From the NCBI GenBank assembly GCA_041658565.1, contig JBAZZY010000002.1:1-64000 (forward strand): 64,000 nucleotides of DNA, read 5' to 3'. Positions 24,136 through 32,695 of this stretch are shown piece after piece. Made by a program: the position numbers and the translations under genes. Source of the stretch: Actinomycetota bacterium. GTDB lineage: Bacteria > Actinomycetota > AC-67. The notes under the pieces are model-generated. The model searched no databases and was not told where the DNA came from. It saw only the letters and a list, made by a program, of their open reading frames with translations. Every line of letters starts with the position of its first letter. Positions within the stretch are counted from its first letter, which is position 1.

Positions 24136-25374
24136 ATGTCCAAATCTTTCACCGATCTTGGCGTGTCCAATGGGGTTGCGCGCACCCTTGAAAAACGCGG
24201 AATTGCCGAGCCGTTCGAGGTGCAGGCGCGCGTCCTTCCCGATGCGATTGCCGGCCGTGACGTTCTCGTTCGTTCGCGTACGGGCTCGGGCAAGACGCTT
24301 GCGTTCGCCATCCCGATCGTTGAGCGCGTGGATCGTAATGCCGCATCTCCCTCCGCGCTGATCCTGACTCCGACCCGCGAACTCGCATCGCAGGTTGCCA
24401 ACGAACTGCGCGACATTGCCTCGGCGAAGAACTTGCGGGTTGCGGTGGTGTACGGGGGCGTTTCTATCCGCGAGCAGCAGCGCGCTGTGGCGAAGGCGAA
24501 CATCTTGGTCGCGACGCCTGGGCGCTTGGAGGATCTGGTCAACCGACGCATGGTGTCCTTGGGCGGCATCACGATCCTGGTGCTGGATGAAGCCGACCAC
24601 ATGCTCGACATGGGTTTCGCCCCGCAGGTCGAGAAGCTCGTCGAGCGGATTCGCTCCGAGCGCCAGACAATGCTCTTCTCCGCGACGCTCGACGGCGAAG
24701 TCGGCCGGATCGCTCGCCGCTACACGCACCAGCCGGTGTCGCACGAGATCGACGCACCGCCGGCTGCGCAGGACGTCGAACATCGTTTCGTCGCCGTCGG
24801 TGGGGAGCAGAAGGTGGACAAGCTTGCGTCTTTGCTGCTGAAGAAGGGCGCCGGATCGACGCTGGTCTTCGTGCGCACCAAGCACGGCGCGGACCGGCTC
24901 GCGAAGAGTCTCTCGGCTCATGGCATCAGGGCAGCTGCGATGCACGGCAACAAGAGCCAGTCCCAACGCGAGAGCGCGCTGGCGTCGTTCGCGTCGGGCA
25001 GGGTCGCGGCGCTGGTTGCCACCGATGTGGCCGCGCGCGGAATCGACGTACGCAACGTCGCGCAGGTCGTGAACTTCGATGCGCCGACCGACGACAAGAG
25101 CTTCGTTCACCGCGTGGGTCGTACCGGCCGCGCGGGCGCCACGGGTATCAGCATCACGTTCGTCGCTCCGCACGAGCGTGTCGATGTGGGCCGCATGGCC
25201 TCGCGCTTGCGCCTCGAAAAGGAGTTCTCGGTCGAGCACGGTTTTGTGCGCGAGGAGCGTGGAGGGCAACGTCGTAACTCGCCGCAGGGCCGTCGCCAAG
25301 GTCCGGGAGGCCGTCCGGCCCACGTCGGTCGCCGCTCGCAACCCGAGCGCGTCGCACGCCGTCGCGCCGGTTAA
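24136..25374 (+). CDS. DEAD-box ATP-dependent RNA helicase
   Basis: 412 residues with all core motifs in order: Q-motif region FEVQARVLPDAIAGRD, motif I SRTGSGKT, Ia PTRELASQ, Ib TPGRL, motif II DEAD, motif III SAT, then in domain 2 TLVFVRTKHGAD, ATDVAARGIDV and the closing HRVGRTGRAG. A basic Arg/Gly-rich tail (about 370-412) suits RNA binding. Such RhlE/CshA-like helicases remodel RNA in ribosome assembly, decay and cold response. The ATG follows GGAG with 9-nt spacing. The 200-nt leader has a hairpin (23953-23986). Confidence 0.95.
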   Translation: MSKSFTDLGVSNGVARTLEKRGIAEPFEVQARVLPDAIAGRDVLVRSRTGSGKTLAFAIPIVERVDRNAASPSALILTPTRELASQVANELRDIASAKNLRVAVVYGGVSIREQQRAVAKANILVATPGRLEDLVNRRMVSLGGITILVLDEADHMLDMGFAPQVEKLVERIRSERQTMLFSATLDGEVGRIARRYTHQPVSHEIDAPPAAQDVEHRFVAVGGEQKVDKLASLLLKKGAGSTLVFVRTKHGADRLAKSLSAHGIRAAAMHGNKSQSQRESALASFASGRVAALVATDVAARGIDVRNVAQVVNFDAPTDDKSFVHRVGRTGRAGATGISITFVAPHERVDVGRMASRLRLEKEFSVEHGFVREERGGQRRNSPQGRRQGPGGRPAHVGRRSQPERVARRRAG

Positions 25375-25403
25375 CGGCGCGCGGGGTTGCCGCGATAGTT
25401 GCG

Positions 25404-25808
25404 TTATTCGAACTTCTTGAGTCCGGCGGTCCGGACGACACGGATGTCGCGCATGGGGAAGTCTGCGACGTTGTCGGTGACCAACACGGCACCATGCGCG
25501 CTCGCGGTCCCTGCCACAAGGGCATCGGCCATGTGCACGGTCCTACCTCGTCGGGTCCAGTCGGCCTGATACTTGCCGGCTCGCTGGGCTGCTTCCTTGG
25601 TCGTCGGAAGGAACTCGAGGCGATCCAGCAACGCCCTCGCAGTTCGCCTTTCCTTCGACCGGATGCCCTGTTCGATTTCAGCGACGTTCACGCAGGAGAT
25701 GCAGAGTGCATGGCCGCGCTGCAGCAGTGACAACAACGAGGCCGCAACGTAGTCGTCTCCACGCAGATGATCGATCAAGACGGTGGTGTCCAGCAGGAAC
25801 CGCGTCAA
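25404..25808 (-). CDS. vapC: VapC-family PIN-domain toxin
   Basis: 134 residues: MTRFLLDTTVLIDHLRGDDY with the first Asp, a Glu in CVNVAEIEQGIRS, Asp in HMADALVAGTA and the last acidic residue in LVTDNVADFP. This is the complete PIN active site of a VapC ribonuclease. Its start overlaps the upstream antitoxin stop by 4 nt. It is not closely similar to the VapC at 4343-4720, so the two systems were acquired separately. It converges on the helicase gene. Confidence 0.88.
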   Translation of the reverse strand: MTRFLLDTTVLIDHLRGDDYVAASLLSLLQRGHALCISCVNVAEIEQGIRSKERRTARALLDRLEFLPTTKEAAQRAGKYQADWTRRGRTVHMADALVAGTASAHGAVLVTDNVADFPMRDIRVVRTAGLKKFE

Positions 25809-26050
25809 CGCATTCGCTCGGTCTTTCTGCCCTCCCGAACCCAGGTCGCGGCGGTTGAGCGATCGCGCCAGTGGGCGTATTCGTTGCCCCCGGCGATCCC
25901 CTTGGTAGACCGCAAAGCCCTTTCCAGTTCGGCGCGCGCGAGTTTCTCTCGGGCGGCCTCTTCAAGAAAGCGGCTCCTGCCTCGTTCGCCGACGACCTCG
26001 TCGATTGCTTCGAGAACTTCGTCAGCCATCACGACGTGTGTTCGCGCCAT
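25805..26050 (-). CDS. vapB: Antitoxin of the VapBC pair, ribbon-helix-helix/MraZ-like short protein
   Basis: 81 residues with an N-terminal strand and helix (RTHVVMADEVLEAIDEVVGE then RGRSRFLEEAAREKLAR) as in RHH antitoxins of the CopG kind, and a C-terminal segment with aromatic residues (EYAHWRDRSTAATWV) suited to bind the toxin groove. It overlaps vapC by 4 nt. Two direct AGTCCCAC sites just upstream are likely operator half-sites. Confidence 0.8.
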   Translation of the reverse strand: MARTHVVMADEVLEAIDEVVGERGRSRFLEEAAREKLARAELERALRSTKGIAGGNEYAHWRDRSTAATWVREGRKTERMR

Positions 26051-26067
26051 GCCGAGTCCTCTGGGTA

Positions 26068-26087
26068 AGTCCCACTACTAGTCCCAC
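26068..26087. promoter_or_regulatory. Direct repeat upstream of the second vapBC, probable operator
   Basis: AGTCCCAC occurs at 26068 and 26080, 12 bp apart, i.e. about one helical turn, with ACTAGT in between. It sits 18 nt upstream of the antitoxin start on the minus strand, where a self-repressing RHH protein would bind. Confidence 0.45.
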
Positions 26088-26142
26088 GCTAGCGAGGGGC
26101 CGGGACGCCGTCAATGGCCGGCCGGCGGATTGAGAGCTTCGG

Positions 26143-27807
26143 CTAGAAGGTGACGCCGACCGGGGTGGAGCAGTTTGAGGTACCGGCGTCGCATACCTCG
26201 TAGGTGAACGTGCCGGCCACCCTCTTGCCGAGGTTGTCCACGTAGGAGCCGCTGTTGGATGTTGTGGTCAAGAAGGCGCCGTTACGGTGAACGTCAACGT
26301 TCGCGCCGGTGGCTCCGCTCCATGTGAGTGAGGCCCGGGACACGCCGCCCTTGTTGGTCGATCCGACGACCGAGAGCGTGATCGTGCCGGCTTCCGCGGA
26401 GACTGTGACTTGCTGGGTGACGGGCGCACTCGCGGCGCTGCCGCTGTCGGTGACGGTGAGGCTCACCTGGTATGTGCCGGAGGTCGCGTAGGTGTGGGAC
26501 GGGTTCTGCAGGGTCGAAGTGCCGCCGTCCCCGAACGCCCAACTCCACGAGGCGATGGCGCCCCCGTCGGGGTCGGTGCTGGTGTCGGTGAAGGTGCAGT
26601 CAAGCACCGAGCAACCCGCGGTGAATGACGCGGTCGGCGGTTGGTTCGTTGAGCCTCCCCCCGATATGAACCCGGTGTAGTCCAACAGGTTCGGCGTTCC
26701 GCTGCCCGGGTTGGAGACCTTGCCCGCTGAAGCGTTCGAGGTGATTGCGTCGGCGACGGTGATCGCGGCGGCGCTCGGGTTTGTCTGCAAGTACAAAGCT
26801 GCGGTGCCGGCAACGTGGGGGGTCGCCATCGAGGTGCCGCTGATCGTGTTCGTCGCGGTGTCGCTCGAGCCCCAGCTTGAAGTGATGCTCACGCCGGGAG
26901 CGAACAAGTCCACGCATGTGCCGAAGTTGGCCCACGATGCTTTACCGTCGGCGGTGTTGGTCGCGCTGACTGTCAGCGCCTGGGCGACGCGAGCGGGCGA
27001 GGCGGTGCAGGCATCCTGAGCGATCCCTGACGAGTTCCCATTGCCCGCAGCGATCGCGTAGGTCACGCCGGAGGCGATTGAGGATCGAACGGCGTCGTCG
27101 AGCGCAGTTGAGACCGGCCCGCCGAGGCTCATGTTCGCGACGGCCGGGTGGATCGCGTTGCCGGTTACCCAGTCGATCCCGGCGATGACTTGCGAGTAGG
27201 TGCCGCTTCCCCGGCAGTTGAGCACGCGCACTGCGACCAGCGAAACCTGCTTGGCTACTCCGTACGTCGCGCCGCCGATCGTTCCGGCGACATGCGTTCC
27301 GTGCCCGTTGCAGTCGCTTCCGCTCCCTTTGCCACCGACGGCGTCCGTGCCGTAGGACGCGCGCCCGCCGAAGTCCGCGTGGGTCGTGCGGATGCCTGTG
27401 TCGATCACGTAGGCGTGTACGCCCACTCCGGTGGCGCCGTAGGTGTAGGCCTGATCAAGAGGAAGGTCGCGCTGATCGATGCGATTGAGCCCCCAAGTGG
27501 GGTTGGTCTGACTCCCCAGGATCGTCGCCGTGTAATCCGGTTCTATGTAGCGCACCCGTTGGTCTCGGGAAAGCCTCTTTGCTGCCGTCGGAGACATCGT
27601 TGCGGCGTATCCCTTGAGCGCGTGGCGGTAGACGAACCGAACTTGGGCACCGACGGCGCCGGCGTGCTCGCGAGCGATTTCACCGGGGTTTGTCGAGGGC
27701 GAGAGCACGACGATGTATCGCCGTGCAGGCTCGGCGGCTTCAGCGCGCGCGGGCATTCCAAAGAGCGGTAGCGCCAAGAAGAAGATCGCGATTCGGGCAG
27801 TTCTCAT
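26143..27807 (-). CDS. Secreted S8-family subtilisin-like protease with PKD domain
   Basis: 554 residues. Signal peptide 1-25; I9 propeptide about 28-95 (RYIVVLSPSTNPGEIAREHA to VRYIEPDY). Peptidase core with Asp136 in VIDTGI, His169 in NGHGTHVAG and Ser326 in SGTSMATPH, of the proteinase-K type. A PKD domain follows (about 390-470; WSWAFGDGGTSTLQNPSHTY) and a final Ig-like or Fn3-like domain with two cysteines. Catalytic set complete. It is an extracellular degradative protease. ATG 27807 has GAGG nearby. It stands alone and is divergent from the catabolic operon that begins at 28059. Confidence 0.93.
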   Translation of the reverse strand: MRTARIAIFFLALPLFGMPARAEAAEPARRYIVVLSPSTNPGEIAREHAGAVGAQVRFVYRHALKGYAATMSPTAAKRLSRDQRVRYIEPDYTATILGSQTNPTWGLNRIDQRDLPLDQAYTYGATGVGVHAYVIDTGIRTTHADFGGRASYGTDAVGGKGSGSDCNGHGTHVAGTIGGATYGVAKQVSLVAVRVLNCRGSGTYSQVIAGIDWVTGNAIHPAVANMSLGGPVSTALDDAVRSSIASGVTYAIAAGNGNSSGIAQDACTASPARVAQALTVSATNTADGKASWANFGTCVDLFAPGVSITSSWGSSDTATNTISGTSMATPHVAGTAALYLQTNPSAAAITVADAITSNASAGKVSNPGSGTPNLLDYTGFISGGGSTNQPPTASFTAGCSVLDCTFTDTSTDPDGGAIASWSWAFGDGGTSTLQNPSHTYATSGTYQVSLTVTDSGSAASAPVTQQVTVSAEAGTITLSVVGSTNKGGVSRASLTWSGATGANVDVHRNGAFLTTTSNSGSYVDNLGKRVAGTFTYEVCDAGTSNCSTPVGVTF

Positions 27808-28058
27808 CTTGTTGGCCTCTTTCGATCGCGGGCTTTCCTTATCGCACCTGCCCGTCCGAGGCGCAATAGGCCGAAAGGCTCGTCGGCGTCATCGCAGGCA
27901 GTCAGAGCGCGTGAACGGGGCATTCGGCTCTCAACGCATATCAGGGACCTGAGTGCCGAAGGCGTTTCGAATCGGGTGGGAAAGAAGCCCGCTTTTGGCG
28001 GCCGTTTCCTGAACTGATACAAGTACGAGGAACTCCAAGTGTGTCCAAGGAGGACTTC

Positions 28059-29207
28059 GTGACCGTTTCCACCGAGTCAACCCACCTGCGGTCGAAGGGG
28101 TTCGACCCTATGCAGGCTGCCGCGCGCCTGAGCGAGCGAGGCCTTGGCGGGATGCTCCTGACGAACCCCGAAAGCGTCTACTACGCGACGGGATACCCGT
28201 GCGTCCCGGGTGCCGGAAACCCAGTCTTGTTCAACTTGAAGAACCGCCTTCCTGCGTTCGCTTACGTCGATGTGTCCGGTGCCGTCACATTGCTCTGTTG
28301 GGGTTTCTCGACGATGGGGCTGACATTCGGCGTCGACGAGATCGTGAGGTACGAGGATCTCTCGGCCGCAGGGGAAGCGGTGCGCACTATCGCGCGCGAC
28401 CAACTCGGATCCGGACTTCGGCTCGGCATCGAATCAACGTGTCCTTACTTTGTGCTGAAGCTTCTCGAACAGGAGAGCCTTGCGGCCGCGCGCCTCGAGC
28501 TTGTGGACGATCTTGTGCTCGATCTACGTCTGGTGAAGTCGGCAGAGGAAGTTGAGGTGCTCACTCGTGGCCTTGCGATCGCGGAGGCGGCGGTGGCCGA
28601 CCTCTTCGAGGTCGTGCGTGTGGGCATGAACCGGGCGGACCTGGTGCAGGAGGCCAAGCGGCGCGTTGCTGAGCGAGGCGGAACGGCGGTCAGTCACGTG
28701 ACTATCGGGTTTGGAAACCGCAACCCCGAGATTGCCTACGACGACATCCTGGAGCCGGATACCCTCGTCACCTTGGACGTAGGAGCGACCGTCGACGGGT
28801 ATTGCTCGGACAACCGGCGCTACGTGCACGCGGGCGAAATCCCCGAAGCGATCTCGACGCGCTACGAGGCGATGGTCGGCGTCGTCGATGACATCGGCGG
28901 GGCGATCACGCCGGGCATGACCTACGCGGATTTGTTCGAGCACGGGCGGCAGATCATGATCGACCGGGACATCCTCGGGCACCAGTGGCTGAATCACGTC
29001 GGCCACAACATCGGGCTCGAGCTCGAGGAGGACTGGATCGACAACCGCGCGGATGCGGTTATCCGGGAGAACATGGTGCTCGCGATCGAGTTGTACACGA
29101 TCACCGAGCAAGTCGTGGTGATTGGAAACGAAGAGACGTATCACGTCGGCCCCACCGGCGCGCGGCGTCTGTCGCAACTTCCGCGCGAAATCCACCAGGT
29201 GGGGTGA
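28059..29207 (+). CDS. M24-family metallohydrolase (aminopeptidase P/creatinase-like), copy 1
   Basis: 382 residues: creatinase-like N-terminal domain (LLTNPESVYYATGYP), then the pita-bread domain with metal ligands in TLDVGATVDGYCSDNRR (two Asp), HVGHNIGLE (His), and the Glu residues of LAIELYT and EQVVVIGNEE. Relatives cleave Xaa-Pro peptides or C-N bonds in small molecules such as creatine. First gene of an eight-gene co-directional run to 36474. GTG 28059 has GGAGG at 6-nt spacing; an earlier GTG (28041) has none. A second, diverged copy is at 49701. Substrate unknown. Confidence 0.82.
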   Translation: MTVSTESTHLRSKGFDPMQAAARLSERGLGGMLLTNPESVYYATGYPCVPGAGNPVLFNLKNRLPAFAYVDVSGAVTLLCWGFSTMGLTFGVDEIVRYEDLSAAGEAVRTIARDQLGSGLRLGIESTCPYFVLKLLEQESLAAARLELVDDLVLDLRLVKSAEEVEVLTRGLAIAEAAVADLFEVVRVGMNRADLVQEAKRRVAERGGTAVSHVTIGFGNRNPEIAYDDILEPDTLVTLDVGATVDGYCSDNRRYVHAGEIPEAISTRYEAMVGVVDDIGGAITPGMTYADLFEHGRQIMIDRDILGHQWLNHVGHNIGLELEEDWIDNRADAVIRENMVLAIELYTITEQVVVIGNEETYHVGPTGARRLSQLPREIHQVG

Positions 29208-29253
29208 ACGGCCGGCCTCGCGGTCGGACATCGGCGAACGCAAGGGAGCAACC

Positions 29254-30267
29254 GTGATCGGTATCGGGATGATCGGACTGGGACTCATCTCCTGGTTCCA
29301 CGAGAACGCGTACGACCAGTCCGGCGAGATCGTCAAGATCAAGGCCACGTGCGACCTCGACCAAGAACGCGCGACGCAGAGGGCGGCGCGCTGGGGCGCG
29401 ACCGCGTACACCGACTACCGGGAGTTGCTCGCCGATCCAACGGTGGATGCGGTGGACATCACGGTTCCTCATCACCTGCACGTTGAGATTGCGCGCGCGG
29501 CTCTGCAGGCCGGCAAGCACGTCATCCTGGAGAAGCCTCTCGCCCCGACCTCCGCAGACGCCGAGGAACTGATCGCCCTGGCGCGCGCGAGTGGCGTCAC
29601 GCTCGCGCTCGCCGAAAACACGCGGTTTGAAGGGGCCTATCTTTCCGTCGCGCGCTTGCTCGAAGAGGGCGCGCTGGGGGACATCCGGCTCGTGCGGACC
29701 TTCATCGCCGGGAGCGAGGTCGAACGCCTTAGCGACACTTCGTCCTGGAAGGGGCGCAAGAGCCAGACGATGGGGGGCGCCATCCTGGACTCCGGCGCGC
29801 ATTCGTTCTACTTGCTGCGCTGGCTCTTCGGCGGCGTCGAGACGGTGCGCGCGACCGCGGCGCAACTGGTCCCGGTGAGCGAGGTCGAAGACCACGCGAT
29901 CGTCTCGGGCCGGCTCGTCGGCGGCGGCCTTTACACGACTGAGTACACCTTCACTGCCGAGATCCCGTGGACCGAGCGACTCGAGGTCTACGGAAGCAAG
30001 GGCAGCGTCGTCGTCGATCAGCTTGCGAACCCGACGGCTATTCACTACCGAGGCGGCACCGATGTCGAGGGCGTGACGCTCGATGCCCACCGCGACGTCG
30101 CGTTGTGGAAGTTCAACTCGGTCGCCGCAGGAGTGCGCGATTTCGCGGAAGCGCTCGCGGCGGGCAGGCCGCACGGAGTGGATCCTGCCGACGGCGCGTA
30201 CGCACTGCGAGTCGCCGAGCGCGCGTACGCTTCGGTTGCGGCTGGCGGCGCCGAACTCTCAATGTAG
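29254..30267 (+). CDS. Gfo/Idh/MocA-family NAD(P)-dependent oxidoreductase, copy 1
   Basis: 337 residues. Rossmann start MIGIGMIGLGLISWFHENAY, then VDAVDITVPHHLHVEIARAA and GKHVILEKPLA, where EKP holds the catalytic Lys. The C-terminal sheet domain is normal for the family, which oxidises sugars, inositols or related alcohols, often at C3. GTG 29254 has AGGGAG upstream; the gene lies 46 nt after the M24 gene. It shares the same gene order (M24 then Gfo/Idh) with the pair at 49701-51904, suggesting a two-enzyme functional unit. Confidence 0.88.
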   Translation: MIGIGMIGLGLISWFHENAYDQSGEIVKIKATCDLDQERATQRAARWGATAYTDYRELLADPTVDAVDITVPHHLHVEIARAALQAGKHVILEKPLAPTSADAEELIALARASGVTLALAENTRFEGAYLSVARLLEEGALGDIRLVRTFIAGSEVERLSDTSSWKGRKSQTMGGAILDSGAHSFYLLRWLFGGVETVRATAAQLVPVSEVEDHAIVSGRLVGGGLYTTEYTFTAEIPWTERLEVYGSKGSVVVDQLANPTAIHYRGGTDVEGVTLDAHRDVALWKFNSVAAGVRDFAEALAAGRPHGVDPADGAYALRVAERAYASVAAGGAELSM

Positions 30268-30296
30268 GCCAAGACCAAGAAGACGAAGGAGTAGGA

Positions 30297-31088
30297 ATGG
30301 ATCCGCTGATCATTACCGCAGCAACGCCGGCGAGTTGGCTCTGGCCGTCGGACGACTACAAGCCCACCGATCCGCTGGACGTCGATGCCCTCGTGGCCGA
30401 GACCGTGCGTTGCCGCGAGGCCGGCGCAACCGTCGTCCACATACACGCCGAGGGCGCGTGGAACGAGGTCATCGAGGGCATTCGCGCGAACTGCGACATC
30501 ATCGTGCAGAGCGGGATGTCCACGCTGACGGCCGACGAGCGGGCCGACGTGTTTCGGCAGAAGTCCGAGATGATCTCGATCATGCTCGGACACCACGACG
30601 AGGCGTTTCCCGGGCTCGACAATCATGTATTGCACACGCGCGAGGAGTCGGTGGATTACGCCCTTCGCTGCCGCGAGCACGGCATCAAGCCGGAGTTCGA
30701 AGTGTGGCACTCCGGATCGGTTTGGAACCTCGAGTACGTGCGCGACAAGGGCGTGCTCGACGCCCCGTATATAACGACGTTCTTCCTAGGGTGGCCGGGT
30801 GGCACGTGGTCCCCGCCGACCGTCGAGGAGTACTCCTATCGGCGACGCCTCATGCCGGAGGGATGTGCGGTGATCGTGAGCGTGATGGGCGAAGGCCAGC
30901 GCCAGGTGCATACGGCCGCGATCCAGCAAGGCGACCACATCCGCATTGGAACCGAGGATTGGCCCTTCGACCGGAAGGGGGAGCGCGCGACGGCGTCGAA
31001 GCTCGTTGCGGAGGCGGCGCAGCTGTCCGAGTTCCTCGGCAGGCCGGTCGCTACCGTCGCGCAGGCGCGCGCGATTCTGGGTGTGTAG
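30297..31088 (+). CDS. BKACE-family (DUF849) beta-keto acid cleavage enzyme
   Basis: 263 residues, TIM-barrel: MDPLIITAATPASWLWP, then a barrel strand VVHIHAEG whose two His match the zinc ligands of BKACE, a third-ligand region SGSVWNLEYV, and GHIRIGTED-like closing segment (here DHIRIGTEDWP). BKACE enzymes condense a beta-keto acid with acetyl-CoA to give acetoacetate and a new CoA ester. AGGAG precedes ATG 30297, 29 nt after the oxidoreductase stop. In this operon it suggests that a 3-keto acid arises during breakdown of the substrate. The protein is a little short for the family. Confidence 0.8.
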   Translation: MDPLIITAATPASWLWPSDDYKPTDPLDVDALVAETVRCREAGATVVHIHAEGAWNEVIEGIRANCDIIVQSGMSTLTADERADVFRQKSEMISIMLGHHDEAFPGLDNHVLHTREESVDYALRCREHGIKPEFEVWHSGSVWNLEYVRDKGVLDAPYITTFFLGWPGGTWSPPTVEEYSYRRRLMPEGCAVIVSVMGEGQRQVHTAAIQQGDHIRIGTEDWPFDRKGERATASKLVAEAAQLSEFLGRPVATVAQARAILGV

Positions 31089-31111
31089 GTCGCATGAGTG
31101 ATGGAGTGACG

Positions 31112-31879
31112 ATGGAGAAGAACGCGGGAAGAGTTGTGGTTGTCAGCGGGGCCGCGCAGGGGATCGGCGCGGCTGCGGTGCGCTGGTTTGCCGAGCGCGA
31201 GGGCGCGCGGGTCGTAGCGACCGACATCGCGAACGAGAGCGAGGAACTGAAGGCGATCTCGGGTGACGTCCGGTTCCACCGCTGCGACGTTTCCGTGGAG
31301 GCCGACGTTGTCGAGCTGGCGCGGTGGACGCGCGAGCAGTTCGGCAGCGTGGACGTTCTGGTCAACAACGCCGGCGTCGTCCTGGTGAAGCCGCTCGTCG
31401 AGACGACGTGGGAGGACTACCGGCGCGTCGTGGACATCAACGTGGGCGGGACGATGCTGATGTGCCGGGAGTTCATACCACTGCTTGCCGAAGCGCGCGC
31501 GCCGGCGATCGTCAACGTCGCGTCGGTCTCGGGTCATGTAGGACAGGTGAATCACGCGGTGTACGGCGCAACGAAGGGAGCGCTGCTCTCGTTTACGCGC
31601 GCACTCGCGTGGGAGTTGGCGCCGTCGGGGATTCGTGTGAACTCGCTCAGCCCCGGATCTGTTGACACGCCGATGCTGCGCAGCGACGTCGAGGGCGAGG
31701 CGTTGCGTCACGGCGTTTCGGTCCCGGAGATGCGCAAGGAGCGCGAAGGTGAGCAGGCGTTCGGGCGCTGGGCGGACCCCGCGGAGATCGCGGCCGCAAT
31801 CGGATTCCTCGCCGGCGACGGCGCGTCGTTTGTAACCGGGTCCGACCTTCTTGCCGATTGCGGATGGACCGCTCGGTAA
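31112..31879 (+). CDS. Short-chain dehydrogenase/reductase
   Basis: 255 residues, classical SDR: cofactor motif SGAAQGIGAAA, Asp in VVATDIAN favouring NAD, LVNNAGVV, active-site Ser in NVASVSG, and the YGATK of the YxxxK pair. The end (GSDLLADCGWTAR) is typical of tetramer-forming SDRs. It is between BKACE and an FAH-family hydrolase; the SDR-FAH pair also occurs in the non-phosphorylating L-fucose/L-rhamnose routes, where the SDR oxidises a 2-keto-3-deoxy sugar acid. ATG 31112 (GGAG, 5-nt spacing) preferred; ATG 31094 is in frame. Confidence 0.88.
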   Translation: MEKNAGRVVVVSGAAQGIGAAAVRWFAEREGARVVATDIANESEELKAISGDVRFHRCDVSVEADVVELARWTREQFGSVDVLVNNAGVVLVKPLVETTWEDYRRVVDINVGGTMLMCREFIPLLAEARAPAIVNVASVSGHVGQVNHAVYGATKGALLSFTRALAWELAPSGIRVNSLSPGSVDTPMLRSDVEGEALRHGVSVPEMRKEREGEQAFGRWADPAEIAAAIGFLAGDGASFVTGSDLLADCGWTAR

Positions 31880-31906
31880 AGGCTGAAAGATGAGCGGGGA
31901 GCACGC

Positions 31907-32695
31907 GTGAAGCTGGTCAGGTTCGAGTACGGCGGGAGGGTTCGCGCCGGGATCGTCGAGGACGGTCGCATACGTGATGCGGGGGAGTCTGTTCTTCACC
32001 CCGATCCCGGCGATGTGGTCGCGCGCGTTGAGGACGTACGCCTGCTCGCGCCGGTCGCGTCTCCGGGGAAGATCGTGTGCGTTGGGCTCAACTATCGCGA
32101 CCACGCCAAGGAATCGGGGCAGCCGATTCCCGAGTCACCGATCCTGTTCGCCAAGTTCACGACCTCGGTGATCGGGCCGGGAGATGCAATCCGCATCCCC
32201 TCGTTCGCAACCCAGGTCGACTACGAAGCCGAACTCGGCGTCGTGATCGGGAGCAAGGCGTGCGCGGTCTCGACTCAGGACGCGTTGTCGCATGTTCTCG
32301 GATACACGTGCGTGAACGATGTCTCGGCGCGCGACCTGCAATTCGCGGACGGTCAGTGGGCGCGCGGTAAGAGCCTCGACACGTTCTGTCCGATCGGACC
32401 TTGGATCGTCACGCGCGATGAGATCCCCGACCCGCAGCGGCTCGGCATCCGGTGCGTGCTGAACGGCGAGGTTCTACAGAACTCTTCGACAGAGCAGATG
32501 GTGTTCTCTGTCGCCGAACTGGTGAGCTTCATTTCGCAGGGGATTACGCTCGAACCCGGCGACGTGATTGCGACCGGTACGCCTCCGGGGGTTGGGTTCG
32601 CACGCACGCCGCCGGTGTTTCTGAAGCCCGGCGACACTGTTCGAGTCGAGATCGACTCCATCGGCGCGCTCGAGAACTCGGTGGAGGGATCATGA
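31907..32695 (+). CDS. Fumarylacetoacetate hydrolase-family protein
   Basis: 262 residues. FAH signatures: KIVCVGLNYRDHAKESG, VDYEAELGVVIG (metal-binding Glu), YTCVNDVSARDLQ, GKSLDTFCPIGPWIVT and VIATGTPPGVG. Family members hydrolyse C-C bonds in diketo acids such as acylpyruvates or 2,4-diketo-3-deoxy sugar acids. GTG 31907 follows GGGGAG. Its stop overlaps the start of the next gene, the substrate-binding lipoprotein, by 4 nt (ATGA), so hydrolase and uptake protein are translationally coupled, a strong sign that both deal with the same compound class. Confidence 0.9.
   Translation: MKLVRFEYGGRVRAGIVEDGRIRDAGESVLHPDPGDVVARVEDVRLLAPVASPGKIVCVGLNYRDHAKESGQPIPESPILFAKFTTSVIGPGDAIRIPSFATQVDYEAELGVVIGSKACAVSTQDALSHVLGYTCVNDVSARDLQFADGQWARGKSLDTFCPIGPWIVTRDEIPDPQRLGIRCVLNGEVLQNSSTEQMVFSVAELVSFISQGITLEPGDVIATGTPPGVGFARTPPVFLKPGDTVRVEIDSIGALENSVEGS

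Noticed and set aside
24016..25341. 441-codon open frame on the minus strand
   Set aside because: Antisense to the DEAD-box helicase, whose motifs are all complete; composition is that of a GC-rich shadow.
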